Position numbers and translations under genes: made by a program
Notes under the pieces: generated by a model
Told to the model about the DNA's origin: nothing
Seen by the model: the letters and a program-made list of their open reading frames with translations, nothing else
Databases searched by the model: none
Part shown: piece by piece, positions 24,247-32,885 of the stretch
How positions within the stretch are numbered: position 1 is the first letter of the stretch
Layout of the letters: each line of letters begins with the position of its first letter
Assembly (NCBI RefSeq): GCF_003625485.1
Contig: NZ_RAIR01000009.1
Location: 62,001 to 126,000 of the forward strand
Length of the DNA stretch: 64,000 nucleotides
Direction: 5' to 3'
Origin: Butyrivibrio sp. CB08
GTDB taxonomy: Bacteria; Bacillota; Clostridia; Lachnospirales; Lachnospiraceae

Positions 24247-25779
24247 ATGCCAAAGTTTCTGAGCACACGCATATCAGTCGTTTCCCGAGGAGGAAGTAAG
24301 GGAGGCGGATCTGCTGTTGACGCTTCGGGTTATATTGATCGTGAGAAGCGTTACAGTGAATATGATGGGCACACCTATTATCCTGATGCAAAGGAAGATC
24401 TTGTTCACAAGGAGGTTGATATTCCCGAAAATGCACCAAGGGAATATCTTGATCCTTCCATTCTCTGGAACGAAGTTGAGAAGGTGGAGAAAGCCAAGAA
24501 TGCTCAGCTTTGTAGGATGATGAAAGCCTCTTTGCCAAATGAATGGACTTATGAGCTTGCTGTGGAAGTTGTTAGAAAATATGTCATGGAGAACTTTGTT
24601 TCCAAAGGCATGTGTTGTGACTGGGCAATTCATGATTCAGTCAACAAACATGGACAGCGTAATCTGCATTTTCATTGTTTGATGACCATGAGATCCATGG
24701 ATGAAAATGGCAAATGGCTGCCCAAGCAGCGTAAGATTTATATCCTTGATGAGCAAGGCAACAAAATCCGTCAGGGCAAGAACTATAAATGCAAGACAGA
24801 GCATGTTACCGATTGGGATGACAAGGGTAAAGCCAAGGAGTGGAGAAAGAATCTTAGCGACCTGATCAATCAGACCAATGAGGCTATTGGTGTTGGTGAG
24901 AAATGGGAGCACAGGTCTTTTAAAGAGCTTGGGCTTGATATCCTTCCTACGATTCATCTTGGAAGTGAAGCTAATGCGCTGGAAAATAAGGGAATCCATA
25001 CAGAGCGTGGCGACTATAACCGCAAGGTCATGGAGCTTAGAGGCGTTGCCAAGTATATCAATGTCATGTCAGCGACAATTAACTCTATCAAGGATACTGC
25101 TAAGAGGCAGGCTGCAACAGTGAAAAATGAAATCACTGAACTTATTGATAAAGTAGTGAAACGTCATGGACGCATGCAGCTGCCAATCATAAGCGGTAAG
25201 TATCTAAGGAAGGTCTCTCATAGAGAAAAGCTTCAGGATCCGGATGTCATGAAAGGCTTTGCGGAGAAAAAAGGTATTACCACTTTTGATGAATTACAGG
25301 CATATATTGATGAGCATGGAGCTGTCTATGACAAACTTGCGGCAGATCATGACAAGGGTACTGCGAGAGTTGATGTTCTTAGTGCCAAGATATCAGCTTG
25401 GGAGAGATATAAAGGCTTCATGGAAGTTTATAACAAAAGCCAGAGCCTGAAAGGTCTAGCTAGGTTGAAGTTTGACAAGGAGAACAGGGCAACCCTGGAC
25501 GCTATGCCTAAGGAATATGAAAGATTCCGAAAGGTAATCCCAAAGGGTGAGAAGATCACTCCTGATGCATGGCGAAAGGAGATAGATAAGATCATTGATG
25601 GACAGGATCCGATTTTGGAAAAAATGGTTGGCGAAGTCTATGATCTTGCTTATGCAGAAGTCATTGGGTACAACAGAGACAATGAACAGCGTGAGCATAT
25701 GAATGAAGTCAAGCAGAAGGAAAGAGAGCAGGAGCGCTCACACAAGCCACAGAGAAAGCACAGTTATCAGGAAAGATGA
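24247..25779 (+). CDS. MobA/MobL (MOBQ) relaxase of the IME
   Basis: 510-aa relaxase. It opens with MPKFLSTRISVVSRGGSKGG, the metal-binding HUH motif is RNLHFHCLMTMR (about residues 136-147), and the AIHDSVNKHGQ lead-in is typical of MobA/MobL. It nicks oriT and pilots the strand. A helical C-terminal half (from about 230) follows. The start at 24247 has AAAGGAGG 8 bp upstream. The protein is full length for the family. It needs a coupling protein and channel in trans, which the host ICE encodes. A structured noncoding region upstream is the probable oriT. Confidence 0.88.
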   Translation: MPKFLSTRISVVSRGGSKGGGSAVDASGYIDREKRYSEYDGHTYYPDAKEDLVHKEVDIPENAPREYLDPSILWNEVEKVEKAKNAQLCRMMKASLPNEWTYELAVEVVRKYVMENFVSKGMCCDWAIHDSVNKHGQRNLHFHCLMTMRSMDENGKWLPKQRKIYILDEQGNKIRQGKNYKCKTEHVTDWDDKGKAKEWRKNLSDLINQTNEAIGVGEKWEHRSFKELGLDILPTIHLGSEANALENKGIHTERGDYNRKVMELRGVAKYINVMSATINSIKDTAKRQAATVKNEITELIDKVVKRHGRMQLPIISGKYLRKVSHREKLQDPDVMKGFAEKKGITTFDELQAYIDEHGAVYDKLAADHDKGTARVDVLSAKISAWERYKGFMEVYNKSQSLKGLARLKFDKENRATLDAMPKEYERFRKVIPKGEKITPDAWRKEIDKIIDGQDPILEKMVGEVYDLAYAEVIGYNRDNEQREHMNEVKQKEREQERSHKPQRKHSYQER

Positions 25780-25796
25780 TTGTGTTTTTTATATTA

Positions 25797-25825
25797 TTGT
25801 AAATGTATTTTCACTGTGTTATAGT
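25797..25825 (+). promoter_or_regulatory. Sigma-A-like promoter of the ORF6N gene
   Basis: TTGTAA (25797-25802) and TATAGT (25820-25825) are separated by 17 bp. The predicted transcription start (about 25832) lies immediately before the ACTTGAGGTCGC repeats, so a protein bound there would block elongation or clearance. Confidence 0.6.
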
Positions 25826-25832
25826 CTAATAG

Positions 25833-25877
25833 ACTTGAGGTCGCAGCCACTTGAGGTCGCAAATTGCGACCTCAAGT
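25833..25877. promoter_or_regulatory. Operator-like ACTTGAGGTCGC repeats
   Basis: ACTTGAGGTCGCA occurs at 25833-25845, again at 25849-25861, and inverted (TGCGACCTCAAGT, 25865-25877). The last two form a 29-bp palindrome with a single central base. The same palindrome, reverse-complemented, recurs inside the ORF6N coding sequence at 26153-26181. It lies between the promoter and the start codon. Confidence 0.75.
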
Positions 25878-25902
25878 TTATGAAAGTTGGGAGATGCATT
25901 AG

Positions 25903-26853
25903 ATGGCAGCTAAGAAGGTAAAAACACAGAAAGATACAGCTATTTCAACTCAGAACAATAATACCGAACTGAAAAGTAACACAGACATTCAGAACATGAT
26001 TTATACTGTCAGGAATCAGCAGATCATGCTTGATAGCGATTTGGCAGACATGTATCAAGTTGAGACAAAGCGTCTTAATGAGCGTGTTAAGAGGAATATT
26101 GAAAGATTTCCGGAGACATTCTGTTTTCAGCTGACCAAAGAAGAATATGATAACTTGAGGTCGCAATTTGCGACCTCAAGTGAGGAGTATGGTGGACGTA
26201 GATATTTGCCTTACGTATTCACAGAACAGGGAATTGCTATGCTTTCAGCAGTTTTGAATAGTGAAGTAGCAATTAAAGTCAGTATACGAATCATGGAAGC
26301 ATTTGTTGAAATGCGAAGGTTCATGGCAAATAACGCTATGCTTTTTGAAAGGATAAGTGCGGTAGAACTTAAGCAATTAGAGTTTCAGAAGAAAACCGAA
26401 GAGAAGCTTGATGAAGTATTTGAGTATATCGCGGATCATGCCGAATCAGAGCAGAAAATTTTCTATGACGGTCAGATTTATGATGCATTTAGCCTTATAG
26501 TTTCGCTTATAAAGAAGGCTGGTAAGACAATTGATCTTGTGGATGGCTATGTTGATGTTGTGACGTTAAACATTCTGGCAAAGAAAAAGAAAGGTGTTAA
26601 CGTCAATGTTTATACTTTTCCAAAGACTAAGCTGAGCCAGACAGATATAAGCAATTTCAATGCTCAATATCCAAATCTTACAGTGAAATACACTAATGCA
26701 TTTCATGACAGATTTCTTGTTGTTGATGGAAAGACCGTTTACCACATCGGTGCTTCAATAAAGGATGCCGGTAAGAAGTGTTTCGGAATTACATTGATAC
26801 AGGATAATGATATGGCAAATGACCTTATCAACAGGCTCAAAAAAATAAAATAA
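25903..26853 (+). CDS. ORF6N-domain DNA-binding protein
   Basis: 316-aa protein. The ORF6N domain (about residues 27-125) is clear: VRNQQIMLDSDLADMYQVET, RFPETFCFQLTKEEYDNLRS, then PYVFTEQGIAMLSAVL and a helix ending IMEAFVEMRRFM. A coiled-coil linker (about 145-175) leads to a C-terminal domain with FHDRFLVVDGKTVYHIGAS, resembling one half of a phospholipase D-type H..D motif. ORF6N proteins occur in phages and mobile elements as anti-repressor-like or DNA-binding factors. The 29-bp palindrome upstream reappears in its own coding sequence at NLRSQFATSS. This strongly suggests autoregulation or self-recognition. Confidence 0.85.
   Translation: MAAKKVKTQKDTAISTQNNNTELKSNTDIQNMIYTVRNQQIMLDSDLADMYQVETKRLNERVKRNIERFPETFCFQLTKEEYDNLRSQFATSSEEYGGRRYLPYVFTEQGIAMLSAVLNSEVAIKVSIRIMEAFVEMRRFMANNAMLFERISAVELKQLEFQKKTEEKLDEVFEYIADHAESEQKIFYDGQIYDAFSLIVSLIKKAGKTIDLVDGYVDVVTLNILAKKKKGVNVNVYTFPKTKLSQTDISNFNAQYPNLTVKYTNAFHDRFLVVDGKTVYHIGASIKDAGKKCFGITLIQDNDMANDLINRLKKIK
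26153..26181. repeat. Intragenic copy of the ORF6N operator palindrome
   Basis: ACTTGAGGTCGCAA and TTGCGACCTCAAGT flank a single T. The 29 bases are the exact reverse complement of 25849-25877. They encode NLRSQFATS within the ORF6N domain, so the codons and the palindrome are jointly constrained. Confidence 0.9.
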
Positions 26854-26870
26854 TTGCTAAATGCGCATGA

Positions 26871-26905
26871 AGCAGTAGATCAATAGAACGGTCTGCTGCT
26901 TTTTT
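26871..26905 (+). terminator. Terminator after the ORF6N gene
   Basis: AGCAGTAGATC pairs with GGTCTGCTGCT (with G-U pairs), followed by TTTTT, 18 bp after the stop codon. Confidence 0.8.
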
Positions 26906-26934
26906 GTGCCTTAAGAACACGATAATCCGATAAG

Positions 26935-26953
26935 AACAGTAGAACATACTGTT
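26935..26953. promoter_or_regulatory. 19-bp inverted repeat upstream of the recombinase operon
   Basis: AACAGTA and TACTGTT are separated by GAACA, 29 bp before the start of the 64-aa gene that precedes the large serine recombinase. Size and position suit a repressor controlling excision. Confidence 0.5.
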
Positions 26954-26981
26954 TATTTCTTTTACGTTAGGAGGTATTTCC

Positions 26982-27176
26982 ATGTGTAAGACAAGTTTCA
27001 AAGTGACGGTTTTTTATGATGGCACGAGGACTGCCAAGGAAGTCCTCAATGATGCTATTGCAGCAAAGGTAAGAAGAAAAATTGATAACGATATAGAGAT
27101 TCTAGAGGGAAAGGACTATAATCAAGATAATACTCAGGAAATAATTTATCCGAGTCTATCTGGATTATGCGGGTAA
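26982..27176 (+). CDS. Small protein preceding the large serine recombinase
   Basis: 64-aa protein beginning MCKTSFKVTVFYDGTRTAKE. TTAGGAGG lies 9 bp upstream. Its stop codon directly abuts the recombinase start, so the two are translationally coupled. The position and the pattern of a beta-strand followed by a helix recall the small TnpW-type proteins found upstream of TnpX-like recombinases, but identity to that family is uncertain. It could be a directionality factor. Confidence 0.6.
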   Translation: MCKTSFKVTVFYDGTRTAKEVLNDAIAAKVRRKIDNDIEILEGKDYNQDNTQEIIYPSLSGLCG

Positions 27177-28895
27177 ATGAGTATGAGAATGTCGAATGAA
27201 CAAATGGAGGAACTCCTTGCACCAACTTACAGAGTGGGAGTGTATTGCAGGCTTTCCAAAGAGGATGATGATATCCGAGAGGGAGAAAGCCAAAGTATAT
27301 CCCATCAGCGTGAGATCATAGAGGGGTTCTGCAAGAAGAAAGGGTGGCGAGTAGAGGACGTTTATACTGATGACGGCTATTCAGGTACAACTTCGAATAG
27401 ACCGGATCTGCAGAGACTTTTGAAGGACATCGAGGACAAAAGAATAAATGTTGTTGTCACCAAGGACTACAGCCGTTTGGGAAGAGATAATCTTTTCACT
27501 GAGAACCTGCGTGAGATATGGTTTCCGAAGCATAATTGCCGCTATGTTGCTATCAACGATAACATTGATACCATGTACGAGGATGAGTATGCACCATTCA
27601 AGGCAGTTATCAATTCACAGTATTCCAAGGATATCTCCAAGAAGGTTCACTCATCATATATGAATCAGGCTGAAAAAGGCAGATACACAGGTGTTGTACC
27701 GCCCTTCGGATATCTAAAAGATCCAGAGGACACATATCATCTTGTGATTGATGAGGAAACAGCTCCTTATGTCAAACAGATATTTGATTGGGCGTTGGAT
27801 GGGCATGGAACAGCTTATATCAAGCGCAGACTTGAAGCTAACAAAGTACCTTGCCCCACATGGTGGAACAGAAAGCGTGGTTTCCGTAACCATTTTACCA
27901 AGTGGGAGATCCAGGATCCTGAGAACGGCAAGTATGTATGGGATGACTCGGTAATTGGCGATATGTTAATAAACCCTGTTTACTATGGTGCAGTAGCATC
28001 ACAGAAAAAGAACTATAAGTTCAAAGTCGGGGTAATTAACGAGAAAAAACCAGAGGAATGGATTATTGTTGAGAATACCCATGAGCCTATTGTGGATCAG
28101 GACTCTTTTGATATTATTCAGCAGAAGATCGAGTCAAGAAAATGCAGCCGTGGTGATGGTACGTATTCACTGTTTGCAGGACTTATCAAGTGCGGAGAAT
28201 GTGGGAAGGCTCTTACAATCCGCAAGACTAATGCAAAATATCCACAGGATATATATGCATGTGTGACCTACAACAGACATGGCAAGAACCACTGCACACA
28301 GCACCGTGTTGAGTATGATACTCTTTACAACATTGTTTTTGACGAGATCAAGAGCCTTGCAAAGCAGACAGTTGATGCAGAAGAGGTAGCAAGAAGCCTT
28401 GCAGATGCCTATGAGCAGGAGCGTGAAGAACAGAAAGAACTGTTGGAGCGCAATATCGCCAAGGCTAAGAGCAGGATCGAGACCTTGGACCGCATGACAT
28501 CTAAGCTGTATGAGGATCTTCTTTCAAGTAAGATATCCGAGAGCATTTTCGGATCCATGATTGAAAAGACCAAGACAGAGACCGAAGATCTTGAAAAGCA
28601 GATTGCAGCAGACGAGAAACGCCTTTCTACAAACGACAGTGAGAGCGGTAATGCAAGAAAATGGATAGACCTTATCAAGGACTATGCAGATATTACTGAG
28701 CTTGATGCCGACACCCTTAATCGTCTGGTTAAGCAGATAGTTGTTCACGAAGAAATAACAGAGGACGGAGATAGGAACATCTCAATGGAGATCCATTACA
28801 ACTTCCGTCCAACAGATGAATCTAAGACCTATAATCTTTCTGAGGTAGCTGAGGCAAATTCTGATGCCAAGGCTATGCTAAGACAAATTCTATAA
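27177..28895 (+). CDS. Large serine recombinase (TnpX-like integrase)
   Basis: 572-aa site-specific recombinase that should integrate and excise the IME. The resolvase domain has Ser27 in VGVYCRLSKEDDD, DDGYSGTTSNRPDL and VVVTKDYSRLGRD. A recombinase domain follows (GVVPPFGYLKDPEDTYHLVI), then a zinc beta-ribbon (IKCGECGKAL ... YACVTYNRHGKNHC) and a coiled coil (about 400-480). The length matches TnpX/TndX-type enzymes. It is the last gene of the IME, 75 bp from the right junction in maff2, the normal location next to an attachment site. Confidence 0.93.
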   Translation: MSMRMSNEQMEELLAPTYRVGVYCRLSKEDDDIREGESQSISHQREIIEGFCKKKGWRVEDVYTDDGYSGTTSNRPDLQRLLKDIEDKRINVVVTKDYSRLGRDNLFTENLREIWFPKHNCRYVAINDNIDTMYEDEYAPFKAVINSQYSKDISKKVHSSYMNQAEKGRYTGVVPPFGYLKDPEDTYHLVIDEETAPYVKQIFDWALDGHGTAYIKRRLEANKVPCPTWWNRKRGFRNHFTKWEIQDPENGKYVWDDSVIGDMLINPVYYGAVASQKKNYKFKVGVINEKKPEEWIIVENTHEPIVDQDSFDIIQQKIESRKCSRGDGTYSLFAGLIKCGECGKALTIRKTNAKYPQDIYACVTYNRHGKNHCTQHRVEYDTLYNIVFDEIKSLAKQTVDAEEVARSLADAYEQEREEQKELLERNIAKAKSRIETLDRMTSKLYEDLLSSKISESIFGSMIEKTKTETEDLEKQIAADEKRLSTNDSESGNARKWIDLIKDYADITELDADTLNRLVKQIVVHEEITEDGDRNISMEIHYNFRPTDESKTYNLSEVAEANSDAKAMLRQIL

Positions 28896-28904
28896 ACTTC
28901 TACG

Positions 28905-28938
28905 GTACAGAGTAGCTATAATTCTAGCTACTTTGTAC
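28905..28938. terminator. Hairpin after the large serine recombinase
   Basis: GTACAGAGTAGCTA pairs with TAGCTACTTTGTAC (13 of 14, one G-U) around TAATTC. There is no long T-run, so termination would be weak; it could also be a structural element beside attR. Confidence 0.5.
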
Positions 28939-28954
28939 ACCTTAATATTTCCAT

Positions 28955-28975
28955 CAAATTTGGTATAACACAGCT
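28955..28975 (+). other. IME attR junction
   Basis: The IME half-site CAAATTTGGTATAA is followed by CA and the shared CAGCT, then maff2 sequence GATGGCTGGTGGC. The inverted relation to the left half-site TTATACC.AGTTTG supports recombinase binding here. Confidence 0.75.
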
Positions 28976-29042
28976 GATGGCTGGTGGCGGTGTTGCTCTT
29001 ATCGGAACAACAGTAGTTCCTCTTCTTGCAGGACTTCTTTGA
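28971..29042 (+). pseudogene. maff2: maff2 3' part, separated by the IME
   Basis: The frame encodes QLMAGGGVALIGTTVVPLLA followed by GLL and a TGA stop at 29040-29042, the conserved second membrane segment of Maff2. No start codon or ribosome binding site precedes it. Joining codon 47 of the upstream part to this segment gives an uninterrupted 70-aa Maff2. Confidence 0.88.
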
Positions 29043-29092
29043 TTTAGATCCTGCAGGATAATTACAACTGAATATTGGAAAGTAACTTTTGT

Positions 29093-29132
29093 GGACTGGT
29101 CATATGGGAAATCCCATAGCCAGTCCTTTTTT
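29093..29132 (+). terminator. Strong T-tailed hairpin between maff2 and the VirB6-like gene
   Basis: GGACTGG..TATGGG pairs with CCCATA.CCAGTCC, followed by TTTTTT. It ends 60 bp before the next start codon and would separate maff2 from the channel genes unless read through. Confidence 0.85.
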
Positions 29133-29191
29133 GATTCAACAAACAATTAAAAGTCCAGCGGTAAGCTGGCAGAAGAAACAGGAGGGATATT

Positions 29192-30058
29192 TTGGAAAGA
29201 GTATGGCAGGAACTGGAAGAACATCTCAAAGAGTACATAATCCCTTCCCTTATGACGCTGTTCCAGACCATGTTTGGATATGTGAATGATGAAGTCAGTG
29301 GTATTGCTTCTGATGTTGCAATGACCCCATCGGCTTTTTCGCCATCGGTCTTTGGCATGGTAAGGAATGTTTCAGAAAATGTGATAATGCCGATTGCGGG
29401 CATAATACTGACGTTTGTTGCGTGTTATGAGCTGATACAGCTTATCATCAGTTACAACAATCTGGCGAACTTCGAGACATGGTTTATCTTCAAGTGGATA
29501 TTCAAGACAGCAATTGCGGTAGAGATCATCACGCATACCTTTGATTTTGCAATGGCTGTATTTGATGTGGCTAATCATGTGATATCAAGCGCGGGTGGAG
29601 TCATAGCTGCTTCCACAGCAATAGATTCCTCTGCACTTTCATCACTGCAGTCCACGCTTGAAGCCATGAATATTTTTGAACTTTTCGGACTGTATTTTCA
29701 GGTGTCCATCATCTTCATAACAACCCTTATATTATCCAAGATAATATTCGTGATCATTTATGTGAGGATGATCGAGATCTATATGTACGTTTCCATGGCT
29801 CCAATCCCATTTGCAACATTCGGAAACAGGGAGCAGAGTGCTATGGGAATGAACTACGTGAAGAGTCTATTTGCCCTTGGTTTCCAGGGATTTTTAATCA
29901 TGATATGTGTCGGTATCTACGCGGTACTTATACAGTCCATAGCATTTTCAGGAGATATAGTCGGATCCCTCTGGGGAGTTGTAGGCTATACGCTTCTGCT
30001 TGCATTGTCTCTGTTTAAGACAAACACAGTTGCAAAGTCGGTATTACAGTGTATTTAA
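29192..30058 (+). CDS. VirB6/TrbL-like channel membrane protein
   Basis: 288-aa polytopic membrane protein of the conjugation channel. At least six hydrophobic segments are visible (for example IMPIAGIILTFVACYELI, VSIIFITTLILSKIIFVIIY and GFQGFLIMICVGIYAVLI), and the amphipathic SMAPIPFATFGNREQS segment is typical of the TrbL/VirB6 proteins of Tn1549/CD1112-like elements. The start is a TTG with GGAGGG 5 bp upstream. It is followed 15 bp later by prgI. It would form the inner-membrane part of the transfer pore. Confidence 0.85.
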   Translation: MERVWQELEEHLKEYIIPSLMTLFQTMFGYVNDEVSGIASDVAMTPSAFSPSVFGMVRNVSENVIMPIAGIILTFVACYELIQLIISYNNLANFETWFIFKWIFKTAIAVEIITHTFDFAMAVFDVANHVISSAGGVIAASTAIDSSALSSLQSTLEAMNIFELFGLYFQVSIIFITTLILSKIIFVIIYVRMIEIYMYVSMAPIPFATFGNREQSAMGMNYVKSLFALGFQGFLIMICVGIYAVLIQSIAFSGDIVGSLWGVVGYTLLLALSLFKTNTVAKSVLQCI

Positions 30059-30073
30059 AGGGAAGGAGTAATA

Positions 30074-30463
30074 ATGGCAGCTTCGTACATAAGCGTGCCA
30101 AGAGACTTAACAAAGGTCAAAAGCAAGGTGTTCTTGAATCTGACCAAAAGACAGCTCATCTGCTTTTCAGTGGCGGCACTCATAGGAGTACCGTCATTTT
30201 TCCTGATAAAGAGTGTGGCTGCGGTCAATGTGGCAGTAATGGGAATGATGGTACTTATGATGCCGATATTCTTTTTTGCCATGTATGAAAAGAACGGAAG
30301 ACCTTTGGAAGTTTATCTTGGCCATTTTATACAGGCCGTTTTCATAAGGCCAAAGAAACGTCCGTACAAAACGGATAACTATTATGCAGCACTGGAGAGA
30401 TGTGCTGCTACGCAGAAGGAGGTGGAGAAAATTGTTCGTGCTTCCATGGAAGAAAAAAGATAA
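30074..30463 (+). CDS. prgI: PrgI-family T4SS membrane protein
   Basis: 129-aa protein of the PrgI family (VirB3-like): SYISVPRDLTKVKSKVFLNL at the N-terminus, two adjacent membrane helices (about 30-75), and the conserved cytosolic tail (GRPLEVYLGHFIQAVFIRPK). GGAAGGAG precedes the start. The end overlaps the start of virB4 by 32 bp. It anchors the VirB4 ATPase at the channel. Confidence 0.9.
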   Translation: MAASYISVPRDLTKVKSKVFLNLTKRQLICFSVAALIGVPSFFLIKSVAAVNVAVMGMMVLMMPIFFFAMYEKNGRPLEVYLGHFIQAVFIRPKKRPYKTDNYYAALERCAATQKEVEKIVRASMEEKR

Positions 30464-32867
30464 TTCCAGGGAATTTAAAATGCCCGAAGGATTATCACGA
30501 AAACAACAGGAAGAAGTAAGAGTAATTATAAAAAATGCAAGGAAGGACGATGGGACTCCAAGATCAGCCCAGCAGACACTTCCTTTTGAGAGAATGTTCC
30601 CGGATGGTATCTGCAGAGTAGGAGGGGATTTCTACACAAAGACGATACAGTTCCAGGACATCAACTACCAGCTTGCACAGCAGGAGGATAAAACGGAGAT
30701 ATTTGAGGAATGGTGTGGATTTCTGAACTTCTTTGACAGTTCGGTGCAGTTCCAGCTTTCATTCATGAACTTCGCAACAGAGATAGGAGATTTTGAGAAA
30801 AAGATTGCTATTCCACATCAGGAAGACGGATTCAATGATGTAAGGGATGAGTATTCCGGAATACTCTTAAAGAACATGCAGGCCGGTAATAACGGACTTA
30901 CCAAAGTAAAGTACATTACTTTTGGGATCCATGCGGATTCAATGAAGTCCGCGAAACCAAGGCTGATCCATATTGAAATGGATATCCTTAACAATTTCAA
31001 ACGTCTGGGAGTAATAGCTGAGACTCTTAACGGAGCACAGCGACTTGAACTCATGCACAGACAGACTCATATGGGAGATAGTGCAAAGTTCCATTTCGAC
31101 TGGAAGTATCTTGCTGGCAGCGGTCTTTCAGTAAAAGACTTTGTGGCTCCAAGCTCATTTGAGTTCCCTAATGGAAGATATTTCAAAATGGGGGATACAT
31201 GGTGTGCCATGAGCTTTCTTTCAATCGATGCTTCCGATGTGAGCGACAGGATGCTTGCAGATTTCCTTGGAATGGAATCAAGTCAGATCGTCACAATGCA
31301 TCTTAAGTCAGTAGACCAGAACGAGGCTATTAAGACTGTAAAGCACACAATCACTGAGCTTGACAGAAGCAAGATTGAGGAACAGAAAAAGGCAGTAAGA
31401 GCCGGATATGATATGGAAATCATACCAAGTGATCTTGCGACTTATGGAAAGGATGCAAAGGCACTCCTTAAGGAATTGCAGTCACAGAATGAGAGAATGT
31501 TCCTTCTGACTTTCCTTATCATGAATACAGGAAAGACAAAGGAAGAGCTGGATAACAACTTATTCCAGGCTTCATCCATAGCACAGAAGCATTCCTGCAA
31601 TCTGATAAGACTTGATTTCCAGCAGGAGCAGGGCTTTGTAAGCACACTTCCTCTTGCATATAACGAAGTTGATATCCAGCGTGGTATGACAACTTCGAGC
31701 ACAGCTATTTTCGTGCCTTTCACCACACAGGAGCTTTTCCAGGATCACAGGGGTGCTCTTTATTATGGACTTAATGCTCTTTCAAACAACCTTATCATGG
31801 TAGACAGAAAGATGCTTAAGAATCCTAACGGACTTATCCTTGGTACACCTGGTTCCGGTAAGTCTTTTGCTGCAAAGAGGGAGATTGTAAATTCCTTCCT
31901 TGTAACAGACGATGACATCATTATTTCGGATCCTGAGCAGGAGTACAAAGCCCTGGTGGATTACCTTGGCGGTCAGGTAATAAGGATCAGTCCAACATCA
32001 ACGCAGTATGTAAATCCGATGGATATCAACATGAACTATTCTGATGATGATAACCCGGTCATGCTGAAGGTTGATTTCATCCTTTCACTAATGGAGCTTA
32101 TCATGGGTTCAAGGGATGGTCTGCAGCCTACAGAAAGAACAGTCATCGACAGATGTACAAGGGCGGTTTACAGGAAGTATCTTGAAAATCCTGTGCCTGA
32201 GAATATCCCGATATTGGAAGACCTTTACAACGAGCTTTTAAAACAGGATGAGCCTGAAGCCAAGTATGTTGCAACTGCTCTTGAAATCTATGTAAGTGGT
32301 TCGCTTAGCGTGTTCAACCACAGGACAAACGTTGACATCAATAGCAGACTCGTTTGCTACGACATCAAGGATCTTGGTAAGCAGCTTAAGAAGATAGGAA
32401 TGCTTATCATTCAGGACCAGGTATGGGGCAGGGTCTCAGCCAACAGAGAAATGGGAAGATCCACAAGGTACATCATGGATGAGATGCACTTGCTATTACG
32501 TGAGGAACAGACTGCAGCCTACACAGTGGAAATCTGGAAGAGATTCCGTAAGTGGGGCGGCATCCCGACAGGCGTTACGCAGAACGTCAAAGACTTCTTA
32601 GCAAGTGCTGAAGTTTCCAACATTTTTGAAAACTCAGACTTTATTATCATGCTTAATCAGGCTATTGGCGATAGACAGCTTCTTGCCAAGCAGCTCAATA
32701 TAAGTCCGCACCAGCTTTCGTATGTAACACATTCGGGAGAAGGCGAAGGACTTATTTTTTATGGAAATGTCATTCTGCCATTTATAGACAGGTTCCCTAA
32801 GGACACCAAGATCTATAAGGCGATTTCCACCAAGTTCTCAGAATCTTCTGAGGATAAAGCTGCTTAA
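30432..32867 (+). CDS. virB4: VirB4-type conjugation ATPase
   Basis: About 811-aa motor ATPase that energises assembly and transport by the type IV secretion channel. N-terminal CagE/TrbE-like region, then Walker A LGTPGSGKSFAAKREIV (about residue 470), DDIIISDPEQEYKALVDYLG, and Walker B RYIMDEMHLLLREEQT. I place the start at TTG 30432 because AGAAGGAGG ends 9 bp upstream; this overlaps prgI by 32 bp. Upstream in-frame codons exist but have no ribosome binding site. Full length for the Tn1549/CTn-type family and apparently intact. Confidence 0.92.
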   Translation: MFVLPWKKKDNSREFKMPEGLSRKQQEEVRVIIKNARKDDGTPRSAQQTLPFERMFPDGICRVGGDFYTKTIQFQDINYQLAQQEDKTEIFEEWCGFLNFFDSSVQFQLSFMNFATEIGDFEKKIAIPHQEDGFNDVRDEYSGILLKNMQAGNNGLTKVKYITFGIHADSMKSAKPRLIHIEMDILNNFKRLGVIAETLNGAQRLELMHRQTHMGDSAKFHFDWKYLAGSGLSVKDFVAPSSFEFPNGRYFKMGDTWCAMSFLSIDASDVSDRMLADFLGMESSQIVTMHLKSVDQNEAIKTVKHTITELDRSKIEEQKKAVRAGYDMEIIPSDLATYGKDAKALLKELQSQNERMFLLTFLIMNTGKTKEELDNNLFQASSIAQKHSCNLIRLDFQQEQGFVSTLPLAYNEVDIQRGMTTSSTAIFVPFTTQELFQDHRGALYYGLNALSNNLIMVDRKMLKNPNGLILGTPGSGKSFAAKREIVNSFLVTDDDIIISDPEQEYKALVDYLGGQVIRISPTSTQYVNPMDINMNYSDDDNPVMLKVDFILSLMELIMGSRDGLQPTERTVIDRCTRAVYRKYLENPVPENIPILEDLYNELLKQDEPEAKYVATALEIYVSGSLSVFNHRTNVDINSRLVCYDIKDLGKQLKKIGMLIIQDQVWGRVSANREMGRSTRYIMDEMHLLLREEQTAAYTVEIWKRFRKWGGIPTGVTQNVKDFLASAEVSNIFENSDFIIMLNQAIGDRQLLAKQLNISPHQLSYVTHSGEGEGLIFYGNVILPFIDRFPKDTKIYKAISTKFSESSEDKAA

Positions 32868-32885
32868 ACAGACAGGAGATGAGTT

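Larger units (their letters stand above)
18513..28975 (+). mobile_element. 10.46-kb integrative mobilizable element inserted in maff2
   Basis: Both flanks carry CAGCT (18513-18517 and 28971-28975). Removing 18513-28970 (10,458 bp) joins the maff2 halves in frame. Just inside each end are imperfect inverted repeats (TTATACCcAGTTTG at 18517 and CAAATTTGGTATAA at 28955), the half-sites expected for a large serine recombinase. The element encodes its own large serine recombinase (27177-28895), a MobQ relaxase (24247-25779), a DUF3847-like accessory protein, a small serine resolvase and cargo, but no conjugation channel. It must therefore use a helper, most simply the host ICE. Confidence 0.88.

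Noticed and set aside
23913-24299. 128-codon frame across the hairpin-rich segment before the IME relaxase
   Set aside because: Although its ATG overlaps the preceding stop, the protein is Cys/Arg/Ser-rich and low in complexity, it runs through several strong inverted repeats and overlaps the relaxase start. oriT is a better explanation.
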